From: Xanthobacteraceae bacterium | Lineage (GTDB): Bacteria; Pseudomonadota; Alphaproteobacteria; Rhizobiales; Xanthobacteraceae | Direction of reading: 5' to 3' | Length of the DNA: 6,273 bases | NCBI GenBank assembly: GCA_030039655.1 | Contig: JASHVC010000549.1 | Location: 1 to 6,273, forward strand | Shown here: positions 1 to 6,273 of the stretch, piece after piece | How positions within the stretch are numbered: the stretch's first letter is position 1 | How the letters are laid out: the number at the start of each line of letters is the position of its first letter | The notes under the pieces: generated by a model | What the model was told of the DNA's origin: nothing | Databases searched by the model: none | The model's input: only the letters and a program-made list of their open reading frames with translations | Position numbers and translations under genes: made by a program

Positions 1-1312
1 GGGCGGAGCTATCGGCTCCACGATTTTTCAGACTCTCGAAGCCACGAGATTGAACGCGCTTCTTATGACCGCAGCATCGCCGGCCATCACCTTGGCCCGT
101 GACGCCAACACACCACGTCCGCAGACGGCCAATTTCACTAACGCGTCGCCACTATGCCAACCGGTGGCCGGTTATACGGCGTCAACGGATTTCTCGCTGG
201 AAGGGCAGGTTTGCCGCATCATACAGGGCGATCATTTCTCTCCGCTCGTCGGCTCGATCTTCCCGGAACTCCTTGGATTTGTTTCAAAAGGTCGTGCCAA
301 GGAGTTGGCTGCAAGCTTTCAGCACTCAGTGAAGGCGGAGAGCGAACCGGCTAGCGTAACGTTGGGGGCTCATTACACGGATCATTGGACGAGCAACAGT
401 AAGGCACCCGCTCTGGTGCTCAATGGCACTTGGGTGGAGACCGGCTTTCGCGCGGTCTTCGCTCCTTTCCCGCTGCATGCGATCGACGATTCGCTGTATT
501 CGTTTCTCGACCAGAGCATGCCGATGAATTCGGGTGAAAGTCTCATTGATGCCGCCGTGGTCAGCGCGCGCTTTCCGTTTGTCCTCCCGCCCTATTCGGT
601 TGAGATCGAACCGACAGCAGGGGGCCAACAGGGCGCTGTCGTCGCCAACGAAACTCCGGAACGCTGGAATTTCGTCGACGGCGGATATTCGGATTCGTCG
701 GGCGCGGCGACCGCGCTCTCAATGTACAAGGCGCTGCAAAGCGCCGCTCAGTCCCGCAACGTCGCCTTGCGCGTCATCCTGGTCACCAGCTCCGACCCAA
801 AGCTTAAACCGAACGAAATCAACGGCACGACGTTTGCGGATATCATGGGACCGATGAACGCCATTCTCAGCGTCAGGAATGGATTGGCCAACGAAGCCGT
901 AGCCCGCGCCTGCGATGGAGTGATGGGCCCGAGCCAAAGCAGCGGCGGGAGCAACGGTGGGGCCCAAAACAATTGCGAAGATCGGGCCAACAGAATCGAC
1001 TCGGCACTGCAGATCGTCGGCATCGAGGACCAAAGCTACGGCTTATCGCTGGGCTGGAAGATTTCGCAGACGACCTTCAGCGTAGTGTCCTGGATGTTAG
1101 GTCAACCCAATCCTGCCGATGATGCCTTTTGCAATGGGGCGAAGGATGCGAGTAACGGTGGCTCTCAGACGGAAGCTACCTCTCAGAATGGACAAGTCAT
1201 TGTGAACGAAGACGTGGTGCGAAGAAACTCTTGCGTGCTGTTATCCGTTCAACAGGCGCTTGGCTCAGCACAGGCGCCTGCTGGCGCGCCACCCGTTCAG
1301 CACGTCAATTAA
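1..1312 (+). CDS. Patatin-like phospholipase family protein, 5' end outside window
   Basis: The frame is open from base 2 to the TAA at 1310-1312, giving 436 visible residues. The TTG at 50 is unlikely to be the true start. The first visible residues, GGAIGS, look like the part of the patatin nucleophile elbow (GxSGG) just after the serine; base 1 is G, compatible with a preceding TCG serine codon outside the window. The second catalytic residue is the Asp of the DGG motif at 677-685 (visible residue 226), preceded by a typical patatin stretch, AAVVSARFPFVLPP. Between them lie GDHFSPLVGSIFPELL and a LVLNGTWVETG strand, which recall large bacterial patatin-like proteins. The family hydrolyses acyl esters of lipids with a Ser-Asp dyad; the substrate here is unknown. 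The C-terminal 150 residues hold a Gly/Ser/Asn-rich loop and match nothing I recognise. There are six cysteines, and no membrane segment is evident in the visible part. GC is somewhat lower than in the neighbours (52% counted at 1141-1200). The gene converges on pncC. Confidence 0.75.
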   Translation, partial: GGAIGSTIFQTLEATRLNALLMTAASPAITLARDANTPRPQTANFTNASPLCQPVAGYTASTDFSLEGQVCRIIQGDHFSPLVGSIFPELLGFVSKGRAKELAASFQHSVKAESEPASVTLGAHYTDHWTSNSKAPALVLNGTWVETGFRAVFAPFPLHAIDDSLYSFLDQSMPMNSGESLIDAAVVSARFPFVLPPYSVEIEPTAGGQQGAVVANETPERWNFVDGGYSDSSGAATALSMYKALQSAAQSRNVALRVILVTSSDPKLKPNEINGTTFADIMGPMNAILSVRNGLANEAVARACDGVMGPSQSSGGSNGGAQNNCEDRANRIDSALQIVGIEDQSYGLSLGWKISQTTFSVVSWMLGQPNPADDAFCNGAKDASNGGSQTEATSQNGQVIVNEDVVRRNSCVLLSVQQALGSAQAPAGAPPVQHVN

Positions 1313-1344
1313 AAAACGCGGCCGCATTGCGCCGGCGTGCCGCG
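1311..1344 (-). terminator. Intrinsic terminator of the ispDF-pncC operon
   Basis: Read on the minus strand, CGCGGC (1344-1339) pairs with GCCGCG (1322-1317). The stem continues past a bulged A with three more pairs around a 9-base loop. The second arm is followed directly by six T (1316-1311). It lies about 50 bases after the pncC stop codon, the expected place. The T-tract lies over the last two bases of the TAA stop codon of the converging patatin gene. On the plus strand the hairpin is followed only by scattered T, so termination in that direction would be weaker. Confidence 0.65.
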
Positions 1345-1395
1345 AGGCGCTTTAGCAATCGTCCAAACAAAACCCTGACTGGCGCGGCGCCCCTG

Positions 1396-1914
1396 TCACG
1401 GTTTTCTCTTCGCCGGTTGGGTCGACCGCGCGACCCGTTCCAAGAGTTCGAGCGCTTCGGCCACCGAACGTTCACGCACGCGGCGCCGGCCGATCTTTCC
1501 ATAAAGCCGCCGGCGCGCGATGCCTTTGTGGTTGCGACGGGCGGCGGCAAAATGAACGAGCCCAACCGGTTTTTGTTTAGTACCACCGCCCGGACCGGCA
1601 ATGCCCGTGATCGCTACCGAAATATCGGCCTCTGAATTCTTCAGCGCACCGGCCGCCATGGCGGTGGCCGTTTCGGCGCTGACGGCGCCGTAGCGTTTCA
1701 GCGTCGAGGATGGAACGCCGAGCATCGATTCCTTTGCGGCGTTGGAATAAACCACGAAGCCGCGCTCGACGACATCAGAGGCGCCGCCAATCTCGGTCAG
1801 GGCCCCGGCCACGAGACCGCCGGTGCAGGATTCCGCCGTGGCGATCCGCAGTCCGCGCTCGCGGCACACATCAAGCAAGCGCCGCGCCGCGGCCAGCAAC
1901 GTCGGGCCGATCAT
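1396..1914 (-). CDS. pncC: CinA C-terminal-domain protein, nicotinamide-nucleotide amidase
   Basis: This 172-residue protein is a stand-alone CinA C-terminal domain (CinA/PncC family), without the N-terminal pyrophosphatase domain of full-length CinA. It is close to the family's usual length of about 160-165 residues. Visible family motifs in order are AESCTGG (residues 28-33, with the conserved Ser29), the [14 protein letters not shown] block (54-67), YGAVSAETA (75-83), [11 protein letters not shown] (101-111) with KPVGLVHFA (115-123), and a C-terminal [16 protein letters not shown] helix. Characterised members deamidate nicotinamide mononucleotide to nicotinate mononucleotide plus ammonia in the cytosol, feeding pyridine-nucleotide recycling; that activity is inferred here. 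The ATG at 1914-1912 overlaps the ispDF stop as ATGA. A GGAG motif six bases upstream supports this start and suggests translational coupling. The C-terminal 10 residues are a basic tail. Database entries may call it simply cinA or 'CinA family protein'. Confidence 0.9.
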   Translation of the reverse strand: MIGPTLLAAARRLLDVCRERGLRIATAESCTGGLVAGALTEIGGASDVVERGFVVYSNAAKESMLGVPSSTLKRYGAVSAETATAMAAGALKNSEADISVAITGIAGPGGGTKQKPVGLVHFAAARRNHKGIARRRLYGKIGRRRVRERSVAEALELLERVARSTQPAKRKP

Positions 1915-3089
1915 GCCCCGCTCCAGGGCAGGCGGACCGTCGCGGTCGCCATGGCGACGATGCCTTCGCCACGGCCGGTGAAGCCGAGCTTCTCACTGGT
2001 CGTTGCCTTGACGGCTACGCGATCGGGCGAAATTTCCGCGATCTCGGCAATGCGGGCGCGCATGGCATCGCGATGCGGCGACACGCGCGGCGCTTCACAC
2101 ACGATGGTCACATCGAGATTGCCAATCACGCCGCCGCGGGCGCGCACCCGCTCGCAGGCAAAGGCGAGAAAGCGGTCGGAAGAAGCGCCGCGCCACTGCG
2201 GGTCGCTGGGGGGAAAATGTTGGCCGATATCGCCTTCGGCGAGCGCGCCCAAGATGGCGTCCACCAGCGCATGCAGGGCGACATCGGCGTCGGAATGTCC
2301 GGTCACGCCTTGCCGGTGCGGGATCCGGACACCGCCGAGCATCACGTGATCGCCGTCGACGAAGGCGTGCACGTCGAAGCCGTTGCCGATGCGCACGTCG
2401 GCGAGTGCCGCGGCAGACAGGAGTTCGGCACGGGCAAAATCTTCATTGGTGGTGAGTTTCACGTTCCCTATATCGCCTTCGAACATGAGCACGCGATGCC
2501 CGGCCCATTCGGCGAGCGCTGCATCGTCAGTAAAATCCTCACGGCCCGCTGCCGCTGCGCGCTGATGGGCGTCGGCAATCAAAGCAAAAGCAAAAGCCTG
2601 CGGCGTCTGCACCATGCGAAGTTGGCTGCGATCAAGCGTTTCGGCCACCACGGCGGCCTGATCGATTTTCTTCACCGTGTCGGCGACAGCGATGCCAGGC
2701 ACCGCGGCGCCGTACGTTCTGGCGGCTTCGATGGCGCGGCTGATGAGCGCGCCGCTCAAGAACGGACGCGCGGCGTCGTGAATAAGCACGATCTCCGGAG
2801 TGCGCGCCCGCAACGCTTGCAAGCCCGCGTGCACTGAATCCTGGCGGGTCGCACCTCCGGCGACTGGCTCCAGCAAGTTCTTCAAATCACCGCTGGCCGC
2901 GCGGAACAGATCCTCATCGTCGGGATGAATGACCGGGAGTACGAGGTCGACATGCGGATGAGACGCGAAAGCGGAAAGGCTCGGCCGAATCACCGGGATA
3001 CCGGCAATCTTCCGATATTGCTTCGGAACGTCGCCGCCCGCTCGCTGGCCGCGCCCAGCCGCCACGACCACAGCCGCGACTATTCCCAT
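1911..3089 (-). CDS. ispDF: Bifunctional IspD/IspF enzyme of the MEP isoprenoid pathway
   Basis: The 392-residue fusion joins IspD (MEP cytidylyltransferase, residues 1 to about 228) to IspF (MEcPP synthase, about 232-390). IspD makes CDP-methylerythritol from CTP and MEP. IspF cyclises the phosphorylated product to 2-C-methylerythritol 2,4-cyclodiphosphate, releasing CMP. The IspD nucleotide-binding loop is at residues 10-25 (AAGRG through VPKQY), with the signature [10 protein letters not shown] at 101-110. The IspF half begins [11 protein letters not shown]; by alignment with E. coli IspF, the metal ligands are Asp239, His241 and His273 (in [10 protein letters not shown]). The signature [16 protein letters not shown] spans 361-376. 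The fusion, with IspE acting as a separate intermediate step, is common in alphaproteobacteria. The ATG at 3089 has AAGGAG (3104-3099) nine bases upstream. It overlaps pncC by 4 bases and is probably first in a two-gene operon. Confidence 0.97.
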   Translation of the reverse strand: MGIVAAVVVAAGRGQRAGGDVPKQYRKIAGIPVIRPSLSAFASHPHVDLVLPVIHPDDEDLFRAASGDLKNLLEPVAGGATRQDSVHAGLQALRARTPEIVLIHDAARPFLSGALISRAIEAARTYGAAVPGIAVADTVKKIDQAAVVAETLDRSQLRMVQTPQAFAFALIADAHQRAAAAGREDFTDDAALAEWAGHRVLMFEGDIGNVKLTTNEDFARAELLSAAALADVRIGNGFDVHAFVDGDHVMLGGVRIPHRQGVTGHSDADVALHALVDAILGALAEGDIGQHFPPSDPQWRGASSDRFLAFACERVRARGGVIGNLDVTIVCEAPRVSPHRDAMRARIAEIAEISPDRVAVKATTSEKLGFTGRGEGIVAMATATVRLPWSGA

Positions 3090-3328
3090 CCGACTAGGCT
3101 CCTTTTCCGCTTTGCGGGGACCTTTATCGCATCTTCATTGGACGCGCGAAGGGGTCCCGGGATGCCGGGCCGCCCAACCGTTATCGCGCTGAGTGGACCG
3201 GGGCCGGGGGGCCCGCTCGCGGCGATCGGCGCCGTTTGCGGGCGTTTTGAGGTCAATTTCCCTTTCTCGGGCGTTGGTCAGGCGCTTTCCCGCACTCCCC
3301 AGCGATGTTCACAGATCAGCAATATTGC

Positions 3329-3344
3329 AGTGCAGCACTTGCAC
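3329..3344. promoter_or_regulatory. Overlapping inverted repeats, candidate operator upstream of ntrB
   Basis: Two perfect palindromes overlap: AGTGC-A-GCACT (3329-3339) and GTGCA-N5-TGCAC (3330-3344). The half-sites use the same bases as the NtrC-site halves (TGCAC and GTGCA). However, they are in the opposite order to the TGCAC-N7-GTGCA core of the enteric consensus, so NtrC binding is not a safe call. The repeat overlaps the proposed -35 box, a position suited to repression. The regulator is unknown. Confidence 0.4.
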
Positions 3345-3366
3345 CGAGGGGCATTTTGGCTAAACT
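3339..3366 (+). promoter_or_regulatory. Candidate vegetative promoter of ntrB-ntrC
   Basis: TTGCAC (3339-3344) and TAAACT (3361-3366) are separated by 16 bases and have four matches each to the sigma-70 -35 and -10 hexamers. The overlapping CTATAT (3365-3370) equals a common alphaproteobacterial -10 but lacks a well-placed -35. Transcription would start near 3373 and leave a leader of about 150 bases. A TTTGGC...ATGC pair in the same stretch resembles a sigma-54 site but has one base too many between GG and GC. Confidence 0.3.
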
Positions 3367-3373
3367 ATATGCA

Positions 3374-3386
3374 GAGGCTTAGCCTC
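3374..3386. repeat. Perfect 13-base palindrome near the expected ntrB transcription start
   Basis: GAGGCT-T-AGCCTC has two perfect 6-base arms around one base. It lies just downstream of the proposed -10 box, where a bound protein would block or modulate initiation, or where it would form a hairpin at the 5' end of the transcript. A near copy lies at 3441-3453. Confidence 0.45.
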
Positions 3387-3440
3387 GCCTAATTCGTGTG
3401 CACATGTTCGGACAACCTAAACGAGCTGGCCCAGATGCCA

Positions 3441-3453
3441 AGAGGCTGGAGCC
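3441..3453. repeat. Second copy of the AGAGGCT palindrome in the ntrB leader
   Basis: AGAGGCT-GG-AGCC repeats the left arm of the upstream palindrome (AGAGGCT at 3373-3379 and again at 3441-3447) and again forms an inverted repeat, GGCT-GG-AGCC. The two copies are 68 bases apart. A third small palindrome, CTGG-C-CCAG (3426-3434), lies between them. Together they could be paired binding sites or RNA hairpins; the sequence alone does not decide. Confidence 0.35.
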
Positions 3454-3525
3454 CAAAATACCGGCTTTAGGCAATCTTTTTCAGTCCCATAGGGTTCCCG
3501 GCGATGGAAGCGCAGGGGGCGGCGC

Positions 3526-4668
3526 ATGACCACTGCCGAGCCTTTGCTGATGGTTTCGGCACCCGACGCGGTGCTCAACGCGCTACCACACTCGGTCATC
3601 GTCGTGGCGCCAGATGGACACGTGGTCGACGCCAATGCTGCCGCGGAGGCGTTCTTTGAAGTCTCGTTGCCATTGCTCCGCCGCCAGTCGCTGCGCGACT
3701 TGGTGCCGTTCGGCAGCCCCTTGCTCACCCTGGTTGAGCAGGTGCGCGGCCGCGGCGCGGCGGTGAATGAATACAAGGTCGATCTCGGTACGCCGCGCAA
3801 TCCCGGCGACCGTGTGGTCGACCTGCACGTGGCGCCGCTGCCTGAGCAACTCGACTACGTGGTGGTCATGCTGCAAGAGCGCACCATCGCCGACAAAATG
3901 GATCGGCAACTGACCCATCGCGGCGCGGCGCGTTCGGTGATTGCGCTTGCCGCAATGCTGGCCCACGAGATCAAGAATCCGCTCTCCGGTATTCGCGGCG
4001 CGGCGCAGCTTTTGGAACAATCGGTCGACGACAACGATCGAACGCTGACCCGGCTCATCTGCGACGAAGCCGATCGGATCGTGAAGCTCGTCGACCGCAT
4101 GGAGGTCTTCGGAGACGAACGACCGGTCGAGCGCGAGCCAATCAACATTCACGTCGTGCTCGATCACGTGAAGCGGCTCGCGCAATCGGGCTTCGCCCGC
4201 AGCATCAAATTCGTCGAAGACTATGATCCGTCGCTGCCGCCGGTACTGGCGAACCGCGATCAACTCGTCCAGGTGTTTCTCAATCTCGTCAAAAATGCCG
4301 CCGAGGCGATCGGCGACGCCCCCGGCGGCGAGATCGCGCTCACCACCGCCTTTCGGCCGGGAGTGCGTTTATCGCTGCCCGGGGCGAAGACGCGTATCTC
4401 CCTGCCGCTCGAGTTCTGCGTTCGCGACAACGGCCCCGGCGTCCCTGATGAACTGATGCCGCATCTGTTCGATCCGTTTGTCACCACCAAGCCCACGGGG
4501 TCGGGTCTTGGCCTCGCGCTCGTCGCCAAGATTGTGGGCGATCACGGCGGCATCATCGAGTGCGAGTCGCAACCGCGCCGCACCGTCTTTCGCATACTCA
4601 TGCCCAAATACACCGCCAGCGAGGGGGCCGAGCCGGATGGCGCCTCGCGGCAGCAAGGGGATCATTGA
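3526..4668 (+). CDS. ntrB: Nitrogen regulation sensor histidine kinase NtrB (NRII, GlnL)
   Basis: This 380-residue cytoplasmic kinase has no membrane segment. A PAS domain covers about residues 12-120 ([26 protein letters not shown]). The dimerisation and phosphoacceptor helix follows, with His147 in [14 protein letters not shown]. The ATPase domain shows the N box (NLVKNAAEA, Asn257), G1 (DNGPGVP, 301-307), F box (FDPFVTTK, 315-322) and G2 (GSGLGLALV, 325-333). All key residues are intact and the length is normal. In the family, NtrB phosphorylates NtrC when nitrogen is scarce; bound PII protein turns it into a phosphatase. The ATG at 3526 is the first start codon after an in-frame TAG at 3490, and AGGGGGC lies six bases upstream. 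The stop overlaps the ntrC start by one base (TGATG). The last 18 residues are a variable hydrophilic tail. It resembles the Bradyrhizobium protein as I remember it. Confidence 0.97.
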   Translation: MTTAEPLLMVSAPDAVLNALPHSVIVVAPDGHVVDANAAAEAFFEVSLPLLRRQSLRDLVPFGSPLLTLVEQVRGRGAAVNEYKVDLGTPRNPGDRVVDLHVAPLPEQLDYVVVMLQERTIADKMDRQLTHRGAARSVIALAAMLAHEIKNPLSGIRGAAQLLEQSVDDNDRTLTRLICDEADRIVKLVDRMEVFGDERPVEREPINIHVVLDHVKRLAQSGFARSIKFVEDYDPSLPPVLANRDQLVQVFLNLVKNAAEAIGDAPGGEIALTTAFRPGVRLSLPGAKTRISLPLEFCVRDNGPGVPDELMPHLFDPFVTTKPTGSGLGLALVAKIVGDHGGIIECESQPRRTVFRILMPKYTASEGAEPDGASRQQGDH

Positions 4669-6113
4669 TGCCCGCAGGAAACATTCTCGTCGCCGACGAC
4701 GATGCTGCGATCCGGACCGTTCTCAACCAGGCGCTTTCGCGCGCCGGGTACGAGGTCCGCTCCACCGGTAACGCCGCGACGCTCTGGCGCTGGATCAGCC
4801 AGGGCGACGGCGATCTGATCATCAGCGACGTGGTACTGCCCGACGAAAGCGCCTTCGATCTGTTGCCCCGAATCAAAAAGGCGCGGCCCGAGTTGCCGAT
4901 CATCATCATGAGCGCGCAGAACACGTTCATGACGGCGATCCGCGCCTCCGAACGCGGCGCCTACGAATATCTGCCGAAGCCGTTCGATCTCAAGGAACTC
5001 ATTTCGATCGTCGGCCGTGCGCTTTCAGAGCCGAAAGAGAAGGCGCGCCAGCCGGTCAAATCCGAGGATTTCGAATCCATTCCGCTGGTCGGCCGCTCGC
5101 CGGCCATGCAGGAAATCTATCGGGTGCTGGCCCGCCTGATGCAAACCGACCTTACGGTGATGATCGCGGGCGAGTCGGGCACCGGCAAAGAGTTGGTCGC
5201 GCGCGCACTACACGACTACGGCAAGCGCCGCACCGGGCCGTTCGTCGCCATCAACATGGCGGCAATCCCACGCGACCTCATCGAATCTGAACTGTTTGGT
5301 CACGAGAAGGGCGCGTTCACCGGCGCCAACACGCGCAGCGCCGGCCGCTTTGAGCAGGCGGAAGGCGGCACACTTTTCCTCGACGAAATCGGCGACATGC
5401 CGATGGAAGCGCAGACGCGCCTTCTGCGCGTGCTGCAGCAGGGCGAGTACACCACGGTCGGCGGCCGCACGCCGATCAAGGCCGACGTGCGCATCATTGC
5501 CGCCACCAACAAAGACTTACGCCAGCTCATCCAGCAGGGGCTGTTCCGCGAAGATTTGTTTTTCCGCCTTAACGTCGTACCGTTGCGCTTGCCGCCGCTA
5601 CGCGAGCGCACTGAGGATATCCCTGATCTGATCCGTCACTTCTTCGCCCTGGTCGCGCGCGAGGGGTTGCCGCTCAAGCAGATCGATCAGGCTGCTGTTG
5701 ACCGGCTCAAGCGGCATCGCTGGCCGGGGAATGTCCGCGAACTGGAAAACTTGGCGCGACGGCTCGCGGCACTTTATCCGCAAGAGACAATAACCGCTGC
5801 CGTGATCGACTCAGAACTGTCGCAGCCGACGCTGCTGGCGCCCGGCGAGACGAGTAGAGCTGACGATAATTTGTCGAACGCGGTCGAGCGCTATCTTGCC
5901 CGATATTTTTCCGCATTTGACGACGGACTGCCGCCGCCTGGCCTCTATCACCGCATTCTACGCGAAGTGGAGGCGCCACTCCTCTCCGCGGCGCTGACTG
6001 CGACGCGCGGCAATCAAATACGTGCGGCGGACCTTTTGGGGGTCAACCGCAATACGCTACGTAAGAAAATCCGCGACCTCGAAATCCAAGTCTATCGGAC
6101 GAGTAGTGGTTGA
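4668..6113 (+). CDS. ntrC: Nitrogen regulation response regulator NtrC (NRI, GlnG)
   Basis: This 481-residue protein activates sigma-54 RNA polymerase at nitrogen-assimilation promoters once phosphorylated by NtrB. The receiver domain (about 1-120) has the acidic pair Asp11-Asp12, phosphoacceptor Asp54, Ser82 and Lys104, all at the positions used in E. coli NtrC. The AAA+ domain (about 138-370) shows Walker A GESGTGKE (168-175), the sigma-54 contact loop GAFTGA (215-220), Walker B with Asp239-Glu240, the [12 protein letters not shown] arginine region (292-303) and sensor [10 protein letters not shown] (352-359). A Fis-type helix-turn-helix ends the protein (about 437-474, [20 protein letters not shown]). 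The ATG at 4668 is chosen over an in-frame ATG at 4560 inside ntrB: it begins right at the receiver domain, has AAGGGG seven bases upstream and overlaps the ntrB stop. It is co-transcribed and probably translationally coupled with ntrB. Confidence 0.97.
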   Translation: MPAGNILVADDDAAIRTVLNQALSRAGYEVRSTGNAATLWRWISQGDGDLIISDVVLPDESAFDLLPRIKKARPELPIIIMSAQNTFMTAIRASERGAYEYLPKPFDLKELISIVGRALSEPKEKARQPVKSEDFESIPLVGRSPAMQEIYRVLARLMQTDLTVMIAGESGTGKELVARALHDYGKRRTGPFVAINMAAIPRDLIESELFGHEKGAFTGANTRSAGRFEQAEGGTLFLDEIGDMPMEAQTRLLRVLQQGEYTTVGGRTPIKADVRIIAATNKDLRQLIQQGLFREDLFFRLNVVPLRLPPLRERTEDIPDLIRHFFALVAREGLPLKQIDQAAVDRLKRHRWPGNVRELENLARRLAALYPQETITAAVIDSELSQPTLLAPGETSRADDNLSNAVERYLARYFSAFDDGLPPPGLYHRILREVEAPLLSAALTATRGNQIRAADLLGVNRNTLRKKIRDLEIQVYRTSSG

Positions 6114-6140
6114 CGGAGGACGATCTGACCAAGAACTCAA

Positions 6141-6164
6141 GCTCTTAGCGGCACCCGCTAAAGC
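6141..6164 (+). repeat. Strong hairpin just after ntrC
   Basis: TTAGCGG (6145-6151) and CCGCTAA (6155-6161) form a perfect 7-base stem around CAC. Three more pairs (GCT with AGC) extend it past a bulged C, giving ten pairs. It begins 28 bases after the ntrC stop. No T-run follows on the plus strand, so it is not a classical terminator. It could stabilise the 3' end of the ntrBC message or slow polymerase. Confidence 0.5.
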
Positions 6165-6181
6165 AAATCCGAAAGCTCGCA

Positions 6182-6204
6182 CTCTGACCGTGTCAGAGGT
6201 GACA
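6182..6204. repeat. Nested inverted repeats in the gap after ntrC
   Basis: CTCTGAC-CGT-GTCAGAG (6182-6198) is a perfect 7-base-arm inverted repeat. It shares its right arm with a second one, TGTCA-GAGG-TGACA (6191-6204). It lies about 30 bases upstream of a sigma-54-like promoter candidate. It could be a protein-binding site or two alternative RNA hairpins. There is no T-run after it, so it is not a terminator. Confidence 0.4.
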
Positions 6205-6227
6205 GCTGCCCAGGATTTGTCGCAATC

Positions 6228-6243
6228 TGGCAACATTGTTGTA
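6228..6243 (+). promoter_or_regulatory. Sigma-54-like promoter candidate before the next gene
   Basis: TGGCAAC-ATTG-TTGTA fits the spacing of the sigma-54 consensus TGGCACG-N4-TTGCA, with GG and the -12 dinucleotide ten bases apart. The -24 box is good (TGGCA). The -12 box has GT in place of the nearly invariant GC, which weakens the call. A competing reading is a sigma-70 promoter, TTGTCG (6217-6222) with TATAAA (6242-6247), but its 19-base spacer is long. Confidence 0.25.
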
Positions 6244-6266
6244 TAAAAGCCTCAGTTGGGGGACGG

Positions 6267-6273
6267 ATGGGCG
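6267..6273 (+). CDS. Possible first codons of the next gene (ntrY expected), cut by window edge
   Basis: An ATG at 6267 is followed by only four more bases. GGGGGA (6258-6263) precedes it, but only three bases away, closer than usual. In Hyphomicrobiales the gene after ntrC is usually ntrY, encoding a membrane sensor kinase. That context, not the sequence, is the reason for the suggestion. The real start may lie beyond the window. Confidence 0.2.

Larger units (their letters stand above)
3090..3525. other. Divergent intergenic region between ispDF and ntrB
   Basis: This 436-base stretch separates the divergent start codons of ispDF and ntrB. I see no convincing gene in it. Next to ispDF it holds that gene's Shine-Dalgarno sequence (3099-3104), preceded by a tiny CCGC-AAA-GCGG hairpin. 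A GATAAA (minus strand, 3128-3123) could be an ispDF -10 box, but no good -35 accompanies it. Bases 3150-3240 are very GC-rich with short G and C runs and a small CCCGG-GATG-CCGGG inverted repeat. From 3320 on it becomes AT-richer and contains several palindromes and the candidate ntrB promoter, listed separately. The dusB (nifR3) gene normally found here in relatives would need about 1 kb and is absent. Confidence 0.8.

Noticed and set aside
1231..1635. Plus-strand frame bridging the patatin 3' end and pncC
   Set aside because: It overlaps two real genes, one in another frame and one antisense, and passes through the terminator hairpin.
1710..2837. Long plus-strand open frame of 375 codons opposite ispDF and pncC
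   Set aside because: It lies wholly antisense to two clearly recognised enzymes, its translation is rich in Arg, Ala and His without any motif, and such frames are a usual by-product of GC-rich codon bias.
3357..3373. Sigma-54 promoter for ntrB (TTGGC...ATGCA)
   Set aside because: GG and GC are eleven bases apart instead of ten, and sigma-54 promoters do not tolerate spacing changes well.
3162..3392. Small plus-strand frame of 76 codons in the ispDF-ntrB gap
   Set aside because: It has only a weak ribosome-binding site, its product matches nothing, and it runs through the candidate ntrB promoter and palindromes. Nothing shows it is DusB or a remnant of it.
3435..3470. Eleven-codon frame (MPRGWSPKYRL) in the ntrB leader, as a possible leader peptide
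   Set aside because: It has no good ribosome-binding site and no run of regulatory codons, and no attenuator hairpin with a T-run follows it; most likely chance.
4560..4667. Longer N-terminus for NtrC starting at the ATG at 4560
   Set aside because: It would add 36 basic residues overlapping ntrB. The ATG at 4668 starts exactly at the receiver domain, with a good ribosome-binding site and E. coli-like residue numbering.
6022..6246. Plus-strand frame of 74 codons overlapping the end of ntrC
   Set aside because: It begins inside the helix-turn-helix coding region in another frame, has no recognisable motif, and runs through both downstream hairpins.

Overview
This 6.3-kb window looks like the chromosome of an alphaproteobacterium, most likely of the order Hyphomicrobiales (Rhizobiales). 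The reasons are the fused IspD-IspF enzyme, the ispDF / ntrB-ntrC gene neighbourhood typical of that group, strong resemblance of the NtrB and NtrC proteins to those I remember from Bradyrhizobium-like bacteria, and a GC-rich coding bias that leaves long spurious open frames on the opposite strands. Species cannot be told from the window.

Layout from left to right. (1) Bases 1-1312, plus strand: the 3' part of a patatin-like lipase gene. Its frame is open to the window edge and enters just after the expected catalytic serine. (2) Bases 1311-1344: a strong hairpin followed on the minus strand by six T, placed to terminate the converging minus-strand operon. (3) Bases 1396-3089, minus strand: ispDF, then a stand-alone CinA C-terminal-domain gene (pncC), overlapping by 4 bases (ATGA). 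(4) Bases 3090-3525: a divergent intergenic region with palindromes and a candidate promoter for ntrB. (5) Bases 3526-6113, plus strand: ntrB and ntrC, overlapping by one base, which encode the nitrogen-responsive histidine kinase and its sigma-54-dependent response regulator. (6) Bases 6114-6273: a gap with two hairpins, a sigma-54-like promoter candidate and possibly the first codons of the next gene, which in relatives would be ntrY.

How the genes work together: NtrB phosphorylates or dephosphorylates NtrC according to nitrogen status relayed by PII. NtrC-P then activates RNA polymerase carrying sigma-54 at nitrogen-assimilation promoters. The divergent pair is housekeeping: IspDF carries out two steps of the MEP isoprenoid pathway, and PncC recycles nicotinamide mononucleotide for NAD synthesis. 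The patatin gene is functionally unrelated and of somewhat lower GC.

I found no new multi-gene system. The points most worth a second look are the absence of dusB (nifR3), which usually precedes ntrB in this group; the cluster of palindromes in the ntrB upstream region; and the structured ntrC downstream gap with its sigma-54-like element.
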